Origin: Deltaproteobacteria bacterium
GTDB taxonomy: Bacteria; Desulfobacterota; Desulfomonilia; UBA1062
Length of the DNA: 64,000 nt
Assembly: GCA_018434685.1 (NCBI GenBank)
Contig: JAHDOV010000004.1
Span: 124,001 to 188,000, forward strand
Reading direction: 5' to 3'
Position 1 is the stretch's first letter. Each line of letters opens with the position of its first letter. Shown here one piece after another: positions 57,281 through 64,000 of this stretch. The position numbers were made by a program, and so were the translations under genes. The notes beneath the pieces are model-generated. The model did not search any database and had not been told where the DNA came from. It saw only the letters and a list, made by a program, of their open reading frames with translations.

Positions 57281-57843
57281 AACGTGACCTTCGGGGTCTC
57301 CTGCTGAACATCGGGAACCTCAAAGTACTCTGCCTGGCCCACGCCCGCCCATGAGGCGAAGAATTTTCCCGGGAAGGTCTTTACATAGGTATTGAGGATG
57401 CGGACCTGGTCGTTATAGCGTTTGCGCTCCACCGCGATACGGTTCTCGGTGCCCTCGAGGCTGTCCTGAAGCTTGAGGAAATTCTCGTTGGACTTGAGCT
57501 CGGGATAGCGCTCCTGCAGGAGGAGGAGCCGCGAGAGGGCACCCTCGAGCTGGCCTGCGGAGCGAGCCTTCTCATCCACGCCCTGCGCGGAAAAATAGGA
57601 CTTTCTCGCCTCCGCGACACCGAGGAAGATCTCCTTTTCCTGGGCTGCAAAGCCCTTGACCGTCTCGACGAGGTTGGGGATGAGGTCGAAACGCCGCTTG
57701 AGCTGGTTTTCCACCTGCGCCCACTGGGCGTCCACCGATTCCTTCATGCGGATTGGCTTGTTGTATTGTGAAATGAACAAGGCGAGAGAGAAACCGATAA
57801 AGACAAGGATAATTACAACCGTAGCCGCGATATTTTTTTTCAT
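57277..57843 (-). CDS. LemA family protein
   Basis: 188 residues: one N-terminal membrane anchor (about 5-25) and a helical domain with the family's NQLKRRFDLIPNLVETVKGFA. It is commonly encoded beside TPM-domain proteins, as here. Function unclear. Confidence 0.92.
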   Translation of the reverse strand: MKKNIAATVVIILVFIGFSLALFISQYNKPIRMKESVDAQWAQVENQLKRRFDLIPNLVETVKGFAAQEKEIFLGVAEARKSYFSAQGVDEKARSAGQLEGALSRLLLLQERYPELKSNENFLKLQDSLEGTENRIAVERKRYNDQVRILNTYVKTFPGKFFASWAGVGQAEYFEVPDVQQETPKVTF

Positions 57844-57959
57844 GCATCCTCCTGTTCAGGTCTGGCCCCGGGCATGACTATATAGCAACCGGGGAGAAAT
57901 TTGAAGACAGCAATGATCAGGGGCACATTCAGGTGGCCTGCCCACAGGTATACTCCCGG

Positions 57960-58721
57960 CTACCATGAGCCCGATGCACCCCCGCCTCCGAAACCCCCGC
58001 CGAGGCCGCCGCCGAAGCTGCCGAACCCACCGGACCGCCGCGTTCCGCCTCCCCTCAGAAGTGACCCGAGGAGAAGTATATTCAGCAGGCCCCTGGAACG
58101 GGGACTGACAAGGGATGAAACAACGATGATAAGGAAGAGAAGGGGGAACAGGCTGCCAAGGGGGGATTTCCCCCGGGATGCCGGTTGCGCCTGCAGGGCG
58201 GGCAATCCGGTGAACTCGACACCCTCTGCCCTGGCGATGGTGTTCATGATTACCACCGCTGACTCGTAGATTCCCGTGGTGTAGTCTCCCATCTTGAACC
58301 GGGGGACGAGATATCTCCTGGCTATGCTACCTGCAAGGCTGTCCGGGATGATCGATTCCAGGCCGTAGCCCACTTCGATCCGGTACCTGCGGTCCTGCAC
58401 CGCAACGACCATGAGCAGCCCGTTGTCTTTGCCCTTGAGGCCAAGCTGCCAGGATTCGGCCTTCTCCAGGGCATACTCTTCGATAGGGACCCCTGCGGTG
58501 GTGGAAACCGTGAGGACGATCATTTGTGCTGAGGTTTTCTGTTCCAGTTCCTGCAGGTGCCCTGCAAGGCGGTTCGCAACGGCCGTATCGATGATCCCGG
58601 CTTCATCCACGACATAGGATGCCGGGAACCCCCCTGCCGCTGCCGGAAGGACCAGGCAGAACAGGAACGACAAAAGGGCCAGACTATTCGGGCAGCTTGT
58701 CCATCTTGAGAGAGAACTCAT
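57960..58721 (-). CDS. TPM-domain (YgcG-like) secreted or membrane protein
   Basis: 253 residues: a signal-peptide-like N-terminus (cleaved near AAAGG, residue about 29), then the TPM/Repair_PSII domain (VDEAGIID, QLGLKGKDNGLLMVVA, RYRIEVGYGLE), then hydrophobic helices (about 185-220) and a Gly-rich, Phe-Gly repeat tail ending in SGSW. It reads with lemA in the same direction and overlaps the upstream nucleotidyltransferase-fold gene by 38 bases. Exact role unknown. Confidence 0.88.
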   Translation of the reverse strand: MSSLSRWTSCPNSLALLSFLFCLVLPAAAGGFPASYVVDEAGIIDTAVANRLAGHLQELEQKTSAQMIVLTVSTTAGVPIEEYALEKAESWQLGLKGKDNGLLMVVAVQDRRYRIEVGYGLESIIPDSLAGSIARRYLVPRFKMGDYTTGIYESAVVIMNTIARAEGVEFTGLPALQAQPASRGKSPLGSLFPLLFLIIVVSSLVSPRSRGLLNILLLGSLLRGGGTRRSGGFGSFGGGLGGGFGGGGASGSW

Positions 58722-59451
58722 CGGTTATCCTGTATACCTCGCTGAAGAGCCGGTGCGCCTGTGCGGGAGAGAGCGATGGCCTGGATTTTTCCTTCAGCGC
58801 CTGAATCTCCCGCAGTATGTCCATGGGCATGTCGAAGGCCGATTCGAGAGCAAGAAGCACAGAGCTCTTGGATACAGGAGGTTGCTTATGGATCTGCACG
58901 AGATGAAACATTGCCCTGAACAGGGGGAAAAAGCCGTTGTACGCCTCCAGGAGCAGCGCGGTGAGAGCCTTGTTGTTCCCGGCGCTCGACAGGTAACCCT
59001 GGCGGAGGTTGATGAGCCTTGCCTTGAGGTCCCGTTCGCACTGGAGGCGGAGCATGGACTTGTCGATCTCCAGCTGAGAGAAGTGGTCGATCCCGTAGAT
59101 GGTCTGGTGAATGAGTTTCATGTCGAGAAATTCGATGGGAAAGACATCGAGCGAGCGGTATATATATTCCCTGGTCATGATCAGCGGTGAGCGCAGACGC
59201 TTTTTGCCGTAGCGTTTTCCCGACGTTGCGATAACATCGAGGACAGGCAGGGTGACATGGGTGAGGACGAGCACGGAATTGATGTCTGATTTGCCGGGGA
59301 GATAATCGCCGGTGAGGCAGCTTCCGGTAACGGCTATGGATTCCAGATGGGGGTGGATGCCGGCCTCGATCTCGCGGGCAAAGGCGCATATGATTTCAGA
59401 TACCGGGGGTGCAAGTCCGGTAAGATCCAGTCTCAGAACCTGATTCTCCAT
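58684..59451 (-). CDS. Nucleotidyltransferase-fold protein with altered metal motif
   Basis: 255 residues. VTGSCLTGDYLPGKSDIN (residues 41-58) is a recognisable GSx-GDY-SDx nucleotidyltransferase signature, but the second metal position is Asn58 where SDxD is usual. The C-terminal half is helical and resembles a HEPN-type or substrate-binding helical bundle, though I cannot name it. Its start codon is preceded by no obvious ribosome site. It heads the genes leading to TPM and lemA. A changed metal site suggests a weakened or non-catalytic enzyme. Confidence 0.6.
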   Translation of the reverse strand: MENQVLRLDLTGLAPPVSEIICAFAREIEAGIHPHLESIAVTGSCLTGDYLPGKSDINSVLVLTHVTLPVLDVIATSGKRYGKKRLRSPLIMTREYIYRSLDVFPIEFLDMKLIHQTIYGIDHFSQLEIDKSMLRLQCERDLKARLINLRQGYLSSAGNNKALTALLLEAYNGFFPLFRAMFHLVQIHKQPPVSKSSVLLALESAFDMPMDILREIQALKEKSRPSLSPAQAHRLFSEVYRITDEFSLKMDKLPE

Positions 59452-59507
59452 AATGGCCGAAATCGTAGCACAGGTCTGGGCTTGGTATCCAGGGAATTCC
59501 GCACGTC

Positions 59508-59584
59508 AAAAAAAGGGCAAAAAAATGCCAGAAGAAGAAAAGGTGTAAGGACAAAGCACGAGAGGATTTGTCCCCTCTTCTGGC
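59508..59584 (-). terminator. Nested-hairpin intrinsic terminator or attenuator
   Basis: Outer 9-bp stem GCCAGAAGA/TCTTCTGGC (59576-59584 with 59527-59535) encloses an inner 7-bp stem GGACAAA/TTTGTCC. On the minus strand the hairpin is followed by A and seven U, then GCCC and seven more U. It would end a short transcript, or attenuate transcription into the nucleotidyltransferase-TPM-lemA genes. Confidence 0.72.
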
Positions 59585-59617
59585 GTAAAGGAGGTCAGAA
59601 CAACACTTGTTGTCTAT
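59519..59617 (-). ncRNA. Candidate small RNA with 16S anti-Shine-Dalgarno-like stretch
   Basis: Predicted minus-strand transcript of about 95-100 bases between TATAGT (59618-59623) and the terminator. It would fold as a short 5' hairpin, a single-stranded part containing ACCTCCTTTA (59585-59594), and the nested terminator hairpin. That 10-mer equals the end of bacterial 16S rRNA and would pair with ribosome-binding sites. The promoter is weak (no good -35), and a 5' leader for the downstream gene is an equal reading. Confidence 0.4.
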
Positions 59618-59669
59618 ACTATATAACAGCTTATCATAAGACAGTATATCAGCAAACTGCCCGAAGATG

Positions 59670-59687
59670 TGTAGGAATTAGACTACA
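59670..59687. promoter_or_regulatory. GacA-box-like inverted repeat
   Basis: TGTAGGAATTAGACTACA is 18 bases with TGTAG/CTACA arms. It agrees with the Pseudomonas GacA box (TGTAAG-N6-CTTACA) at nine of twelve fixed positions and in total length. It is centred about 67 bases upstream of the expected start of the small RNA candidate, a normal activator distance. Confidence 0.45.
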
Positions 59688-59892
59688 TGAGGCATCAGGC
59701 AAAACCTACGCTGGATCGCAGTGAATCCCCGCCGTGCGCCCGGTTATACGTGGAGGGAGGCGTAAGCAGAGCAAAAAAAACAAAAATATCAAGGGTCAAA
59801 GGAGCAAGGGCAGGAGGGTGTATGGGAGATGATACGTACTATTCCCGTGAGAAGAAAAAGGTGATTTGACCCCAGGGTCAACGAAAATCCTG

Positions 59893-59927
59893 GTAAGACT
59901 CATGACCGTCGCGATCATGAGTCTTAC
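59893..59927 (-). terminator. Possible terminator of the glycyl-radical-like gene
   Basis: A perfect 13-bp stem (GTAAGACTCATGA/TCATGAGTCTTAC, nine-base loop) that overlaps the stop codon. On the minus strand it is followed only by a weak CCAGGATTTTC, so termination efficiency is doubtful. Confidence 0.45.
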
Positions 59928-61942
59928 ACGTGAGCGGGGTTTTCCTGGCCTCTCGTTATGCTCTTGATGAGGGTCAATCGCCTCGACGATGGAGGCCTCT
60001 TAAGCCCTGTCACGGTATTATCCGCTGATGAAGACCATGCATCCAGAAGCTCAAGGAGGAACTCTTCAAAAAAGGGATGGATCTCGTTTGATGAAGAATT
60101 GCGCAGGAGTTTTTGCCGCATGGTTTCGGTGCCTTCGAAATCGGTCTGAATTGCATCACGGATTTCCGACAGGGTGAAGATGGCTTCGTCCAGGACATAC
60201 TTTTTAATCACCGCCAGGGCCTTGGCAAGGTCGATCATTCCATATGCCACGATGAGATCCTGACTGCTGTAGGACAGGGGGGTGTTGTCTTCGGTTGAAC
60301 CTTCGCCGCCAATGTTATTCAGGACCATCATGAAAGGATGGACAAGACCTGCATGGTTATAGGTCAGGAAGGTGTCGTTGAGCGCGGGATGGGTACGGTG
60401 CAGTTCCCTCTCGATCATGCCCGAGAACGACTGCACAAGCCTGGCAAAACATTTCCGGCGGATATCCTCTTCGAGGAGGGCCTTTTCTCCGGGCGAAAAG
60501 AGGCCATCATGTATGAGCAGATCGAGGATTCGGGTATGGTGGGCCTTTATCAACTCGCCAAGCTTCCCGGGAAATCCGTCCCGGTCCATGGTGCAGTCCC
60601 GGTACGCAATCCAGTTATGACAGTCGCGTATCCGGTCTTTGGCCTGCTCGGTAAAACTTTTCGTCCCTGCCTTGTCGTGGTATATATCCGGGCACCATCC
60701 TGCGTTCTGGATACCGTCGATGACCTTGCGTTTGAAGAAATCACCGAGATCGTCTCTCCAGCGCACGCCGAGAATGGGTTGTCTGGTGTGGATGTGCATC
60801 CGGGCCTGAATCATGAACTTTGAGAGCTGGGTGTCGGCGGGGTTTCCGGCTCGGTCTGATCCCGCAAGGGTAATGTGCTGATCGAGGGACCTGGAAATGA
60901 AGTCCCCTCTGGAGACAGGTTGAGCAAAGATCAGTTCCTCGCACTTGATCCTCAGGAGTTCGAGGAGTTCCAGGGCTTCGGGAACGCTCAAGGTGCCGTT
61001 TTGCAGATCATGTTCAAAGTACGGGTTCATATACTGGTCGAACCGCCCGGGGGAGACACCGCGTCCCTGGGATTCGATGCACAGGCTCAGGTGAACAAAC
61101 CAGAATGCCTGGAGGGCTTCGCGGAAGGTATCGGGGGCATGTCTCGGAACTTTTCGGCATATCCTTGCAATTTCAAGGAGTTCCTGTGTGCGATTCTGCT
61201 CCTGGCGCTGCCCGGCCAGACGTTCGGCCTCATCTGCATAGTTTTCTGCAAACGTGATGATGCCTTGAAGGAACCGGATAATGCCCTTGTAGAACATTAA
61301 ATTTTCGGCCTCGTTTCCAAAGGATAAAGGTTCGTTGCTGCTGATGCAGGCGCGGATGTGGTCAATTATGGAATCAAGGCCCTTTCCGAGGATGTTCCGG
61401 TAGTCGATGAGGAGAAGGCCATTGCAGGCACGAGGCGAAAAGTACCAGGAATTAAAGGGATAACGCCAGGAATCCGGGGGGCCGAACCGGCGGAACATCC
61501 GGACAAAGCTCTGTTCACACTGGCCCAGGAGATCCTTGTCCCGCCAGAAAGCTGTTGCCTGGTCTATGAGGCGACTGTCTTCGGTCAAGACAGAACACGC
61601 CTGGCTGGAGGGGTCATGCCCGTGCGCAGCGGTTTCTTTGCCGGCAGGGGCGGGCGGCGTGGAGCGTTTTTCCGGGTAGACGTGCGCCCCTCTGAGGTAG
61701 CGCGTTGCACTGCCCACAAGGAGTTCGTCATCCCATATCTTCGGGCTCAAATGAGCCAGGACATGCCGGAATGCCCCGGCTGTTCTCAGATGCACGGGTT
61801 CATCCCAGTGTTCCCTCATATACTCGGTAAAGTAAACAGCCCGCTGAGAATCCAGAAACGGTCTGGCCTCATTGAGATCGGAAAATCTGTTCTTTACCCT
61901 GGTGGTGGTAGGTTTCCCATAGATTGCAAGGCCTGCGAACAT
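59924..61942 (-). CDS. Glycyl-radical-enzyme (PFL-like) homologue without the radical domain
   Basis: 672 residues that follow the pyruvate formate-lyase/diol dehydratase fold: SPGRFDQYMNPYFE (297-310), a GSDRAGNPADTQLS segment near 361-374, and PDIYHD near 418-423 in place of PAIFND. C450 aligns with the catalytic cysteine region, but the usual GC(V/I)E is DCTMD, so the Glu partner is missing. AIKKYVLDEA...FEG-E-R is present near 592-618, after which the protein ends. The about 200 residues that normally carry the RVxGY radical loop are absent, and the downstream DNA does not encode them in any frame. A stop codon, not a frameshift, closes it. It is likely a pseudo-enzyme, or it depends on a separate radical domain. 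It lies behind the two-component genes. Confidence 0.7.
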   Translation of the reverse strand: MFAGLAIYGKPTTTRVKNRFSDLNEARPFLDSQRAVYFTEYMREHWDEPVHLRTAGAFRHVLAHLSPKIWDDELLVGSATRYLRGAHVYPEKRSTPPAPAGKETAAHGHDPSSQACSVLTEDSRLIDQATAFWRDKDLLGQCEQSFVRMFRRFGPPDSWRYPFNSWYFSPRACNGLLLIDYRNILGKGLDSIIDHIRACISSNEPLSFGNEAENLMFYKGIIRFLQGIITFAENYADEAERLAGQRQEQNRTQELLEIARICRKVPRHAPDTFREALQAFWFVHLSLCIESQGRGVSPGRFDQYMNPYFEHDLQNGTLSVPEALELLELLRIKCEELIFAQPVSRGDFISRSLDQHITLAGSDRAGNPADTQLSKFMIQARMHIHTRQPILGVRWRDDLGDFFKRKVIDGIQNAGWCPDIYHDKAGTKSFTEQAKDRIRDCHNWIAYRDCTMDRDGFPGKLGELIKAHHTRILDLLIHDGLFSPGEKALLEEDIRRKCFARLVQSFSGMIERELHRTHPALNDTFLTYNHAGLVHPFMMVLNNIGGEGSTEDNTPLSYSSQDLIVAYGMIDLAKALAVIKKYVLDEAIFTLSEIRDAIQTDFEGTETMRQKLLRNSSSNEIHPFFEEFLLELLDAWSSSADNTVTGLKRPPSSRRLTLIKSITRGQENPAHV

Positions 61943-61972
61943 GATGCCCCCCCTTCATGCTGAGCCTGAAAC

Positions 61973-62083
61973 TTGTAGGAATGTACGCCAAGAAATAGCA
62001 TACTGAGAAAACCTTCTGCATAGGGTTCTATCTGATAGTGCTGTAGGTATTGTCTGATTCGCGAGTAGGGCATTATCCTACAT
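61973..62083. promoter_or_regulatory. Cluster of GTAGG motifs upstream of the PFL-like gene
   Basis: TTGTAGGAAT (61973-61982), CTGTAGGTAT (62041-62050) and GTAGG-N7-CCTAC (62065-62081, perfect arms) occur in the 166 bases between the response regulator stop and the PFL-like start. They match the GacA-like box found 2.3 kb away. They are candidate sites for the adjacent NarL-type regulator. The spacing of the last palindrome (N7) differs from the other (N8 between GTAG and CTAC), so they may not be one family. Confidence 0.4.
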
Positions 62084-62108
62084 GGGAGGGGCGGTTCAGT
62101 GCCGGGCA

Positions 62109-62741
62109 TCAATCCACAAGCTTGTTCTGCACTGCGTAGAGCACGATCTCCGCATTGTTTTTCATGTTCATCTTTTCCAGGATCCGGGATCGATAGGTGC
62201 TCACGGTCTTGACGCTCAGGAACAGCTCGTCGGCAATTTCCTTGATGGTCTTTCCCGAGGCGATCATATGCATGACCTGATACTCGCGGTCCGAGAGCGC
62301 CTCATGAACAGGGTGGTCTGCATCGCGATCCAGCTCGTAGGTAAGCCTTTCCGCAAGCGAGGAGCTGATGTACTTTCTGCCGGTGGATACCTTCCGTATG
62401 GCAGAGATGAGTTCGTCGGGTGCGCTCGACTTGGTCAGATATCCCGATGCCCCGCCGCGCAGTACCCGGATGGCATAATGTTCCTCCGGATACATACTCA
62501 GGATCAGGACCGGAAGCTTCGGTTTCTGGTGCTTGAGTTCCCGGAGCACCTCGAGACCGTCTCGGCCGGGCATCGAGATATCCAGAAGGACAACATCATA
62601 CGTATTGCTCCACGCATATTTCAGCACTTCATGACCGTTTGTAGCCTCATCGACGACAATGATGTCCGTGGTTTCGGAAAGGATTTGCTTGAGTCCCTCA
62701 CGGACGATGGGGTGGTCATCGGCAATAAGTACCCGTATCAT
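62109..62741 (-). CDS. NarL/FixJ-family response regulator
   Basis: 210 residues: receiver domain (1-120) with acidic DD at 8-9, the phospho-acceptor D54 in VVLLDISMPG and a C-terminal K105 region, then a LuxR-type helix-turn-helix (about 145-205, SDREYQVMHMIASGKTIKEIADELFLSVKTVSTY). It overlaps the kinase gene by four bases. Likely target: the PFL-like gene and the non-coding gap, where GTAGG motifs cluster. Confidence 0.93.
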   Translation of the reverse strand: MIRVLIADDHPIVREGLKQILSETTDIIVVDEATNGHEVLKYAWSNTYDVVLLDISMPGRDGLEVLRELKHQKPKLPVLILSMYPEEHYAIRVLRGGASGYLTKSSAPDELISAIRKVSTGRKYISSSLAERLTYELDRDADHPVHEALSDREYQVMHMIASGKTIKEIADELFLSVKTVSTYRSRILEKMNMKNNAEIVLYAVQNKLVD

Positions 62742-64000
62742 TGAGAACCTCCCTCATGTTCGAACGGTATAGAGACATCAACGGTCGTGCCCTTTCCCTT
62801 TACCCCAAAAAACCGTACATCTCCACCACAAAAATAGGCCCGCTCCCTGATTCCCATGAGGCCGAATGATTTCGAATCTTCTATCTGTTTTTTTGTTATG
62901 CCCTTGCCGTTGTCTTTGACGATCATCTTCAAGCTGCCATCCTCCAGGCGAAGAGATGTTTCAACTTTGGTTGCATCGGCATGCCGCGCAATATTGGTAA
63001 GGGTCTCCTGAAAAATCCGGAAGATCGTCGTGGCCACATCCTTTTCCAGCTGGATGTCTTCCGGATTCACCTGAACGAGACAGGTGATCCCGGTACGCTT
63101 CTGAAATTCCTCTGCCTGCCATTCGATTGCCGGTACCAGGCCGAGATGGTCGAGCAGTCCGGGCCGCAGGTCCATGGTAATGCGCTTGACCGACTGGATG
63201 GTCATATCTATGAACTTGAGCATGAGGCTTGCCTTGGTATGCAGCGGTTCGAGTTCCCTGGGCAGTTTTTTGGACAGGTAGGAGAGGTCCATCTTCAGCG
63301 CAGTGAGGACCTGTCCCAGCTCATCGTGGATCTCACGCGCCACGCGGGTTCTTTCTCCCTCCCGTACATCCTGTGCATGTTTATGGAGATTGCGAAGCTG
63401 CTCCCGCGAATGCATGAGGTCCTCCTCCGCCTTTTTCCGTTCGGTAATGTCCAGCAGCGAGGTCACGCTTTTCTTTGTTCCCGGGATGATGTTGGAGGTT
63501 GCAAAGACATCTTTCGTAACGCCGTCTTTGTCGATAAAGCGGTACTCATAGTTCCTCGGCGCAGCCAGAGGGTCCTTTCTCCTGAGGATATGATACTGCC
63601 TGATCCGTTCACGGTCTTCTTCGGTCGCGAAATCGTCCCAGTAGGTTCGACCACAGATTTCAGGCACCGGGTATCCCGACAATTTCTCGAATTGTGAGTT
63701 GGCAAGGGAGAGCCTTCCGTCTTCTTCGATGATCGCCATGGCGGTTCCGGTATTTTCGAAGATCGTTCGATAGCGCTGCTCGCTTTCCTTGAGCGATTCT
63801 TCCGCCTCTTTACGGCTCGTGATATTCCGGGTAATCCCGACAAACCCATCCGGCCGTCCCTTTTCGTCCAGCACGAAGCTCGCGGTCACCTCTGTCCATA
63901 TTATGGAGCCGTCTTTGCAGAGCTGCTCCAGTTCCACGGTGACGGAACTGTTGGGGTTGATGGGCATGCCGCTTTTTTGCAGGGAGATGTATTTCCCGGC
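62738..64000 (-). CDS. PAS-domain sensor histidine kinase, partial
   Basis: The reading frame stays open to the right edge, so the N-terminus is missing; the apparent ATG at 63967 falls inside a truncated PAS domain (EVTASFVLDEKGRPDGF...ITRNIT). A second PAS/PAC (about 55-175 of the visible part) precedes a HisKA_3-type dimerisation domain with phospho-His in REIHDELGQ (His at about 63326-63328), then an HATPase domain (NGKGI). No membrane segment is visible in the 420 residues present. It phosphorylates the adjacent NarL-type regulator, by gene overlap and HisKA_3 type. The signal is unknown. Confidence 0.9.
   Translation of the reverse strand, partial: AGKYISLQKSGMPINPNSSVTVELEQLCKDGSIIWTEVTASFVLDEKGRPDGFVGITRNITSRKEAEESLKESEQRYRTIFENTGTAMAIIEEDGRLSLANSQFEKLSGYPVPEICGRTYWDDFATEEDRERIRQYHILRRKDPLAAPRNYEYRFIDKDGVTKDVFATSNIIPGTKKSVTSLLDITERKKAEEDLMHSREQLRNLHKHAQDVREGERTRVAREIHDELGQVLTALKMDLSYLSKKLPRELEPLHTKASLMLKFIDMTIQSVKRITMDLRPGLLDHLGLVPAIEWQAEEFQKRTGITCLVQVNPEDIQLEKDVATTIFRIFQETLTNIARHADATKVETSLRLEDGSLKMIVKDNGKGITKKQIEDSKSFGLMGIRERAYFCGGDVRFFGVKGKGTTVDVSIPFEHEGGSQ

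Larger units (their letters stand above)
59452..59923. other. 470-base non-coding gap with regulatory and RNA structure
   Basis: No convincing gene fills it. From right to left (minus-strand order) it holds the palindrome TTGACCC-CA-GGGTCAA (59866-59881), a GacA-like box (59670-59687), -10-like TATAGT (59618-59623), a small hairpin ACAAC/GTTGT (59600-59613), and a sequence matching the 16S 3' tail (59586-59594). Last comes a nested terminator hairpin (59527-59584) with two U runs. The plus-strand complement of the 16S-like piece is a perfect Shine-Dalgarno, but only a ten-codon TTG ORF follows it. Confidence 0.5.

Noticed and set aside
59599-59640. Ten-codon TTG ORF behind a perfect Shine-Dalgarno
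   Set aside because: The spacing (about 12 bases) is long, the start codon poor and the peptide tiny; the minus-strand terminator and 16S-like tail offer a better reading.
59866-59881. Palindrome TTGACCC-CA-GGGTCAA
   Set aside because: Too short and loop-less for RNA structure; could be a protein site but no neighbouring copy or regulator supports it.

Overview
The window reads as one contiguous, densely packed bacterial chromosome segment. The DNA is moderately GC-rich, and no insertion sequences, phage genes or CRISPR arrays were seen. The gene content suggests a Gram-negative anaerobe related to the former Deltaproteobacteria (Desulfobacterota, syntroph-like). The pointers are a type IV pilin with a GFTLIE-type leader, a PurS-PurL fusion with separate PurQ, a fused enoyl-CoA hydratase/3-hydroxyacyl-CoA dehydrogenase with a thiolase, and a glycyl-radical-type protein. 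This placement is an inference; no rRNA gene is present to settle it.

Region by region. 0-4.2 kb (minus): rho-rpmE-prfA-prmC-murA, translation termination and wall synthesis. 4.3-7.7 kb (minus): a two-gene beta-oxidation operon with its own promoter and terminator. 7.9-10.5 kb (minus): an HDOD protein overlapping a GAF-class III adenylate cyclase. 10.6-16.1 kb (plus): moeA, then dksA-purL-purQ. 16.2-24.6 kb (minus): parA-parB-dnaN-gyrB-gyrA plus a small membrane protein. This block resembles an origin-proximal region, with a near-perfect parS site and a pair of DnaA-box-like sequences, but dnaA is not in its usual place beside dnaN. 24.7-36.7 kb (plus): inositol-phosphatase-like gene, tatD, yjbQ, then tRNA-Gly-rimP-nusA-ylxR-infB-DUF503-rbfA-nrnA-truB-rpsO-pnp, the classic translation/RNA operon. 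36.7-46.6 kb: M16 peptidase, PilZ, truA, dTDP-sugar genes (no rfbC), lepB, pyrRBC and an L-2-hydroxyglutarate dehydrogenase-like gene. 46.7-53.9 kb: an unusual large GAPDH-like protein behind a perfect operator-like palindrome, a CAT-anticodon tRNA, a Nif3-like gene, a zinc-ribbon protein, a type IV pilin, a cysteine-free MutY-like glycosylase, a TudS/DUF523-like protein, an EamA transporter and tRNA-Arg. 54.2-57.3 kb: U32 protease/TrhP-like gene and a UvrD/PcrA helicase. 57.3-64 kb (minus): LemA, TPM-domain protein and nucleotidyltransferase-fold protein, then a 470-base non-coding gap, a glycyl-radical-enzyme homologue that lacks the glycyl-radical domain, and a NarL-type response regulator with a PAS histidine kinase that runs off the right edge.

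The most promising uncharacterised material is the last 6.5 kb. The kinase/regulator pair sits beside the truncated glycyl-radical-like gene. GTAGG-type motifs, one close to a GacA box, occur both in front of that gene and in the 470-base gap. The gap also holds a minus-strand transcript candidate ending in a nested hairpin plus U-tract, and it would display a stretch identical to the 16S rRNA anti-Shine-Dalgarno tail. Other notable items are the GAPDH-like protein with its operator, the cluster-less MutY, and two tRNA terminators that abut the start codon of the next gene.
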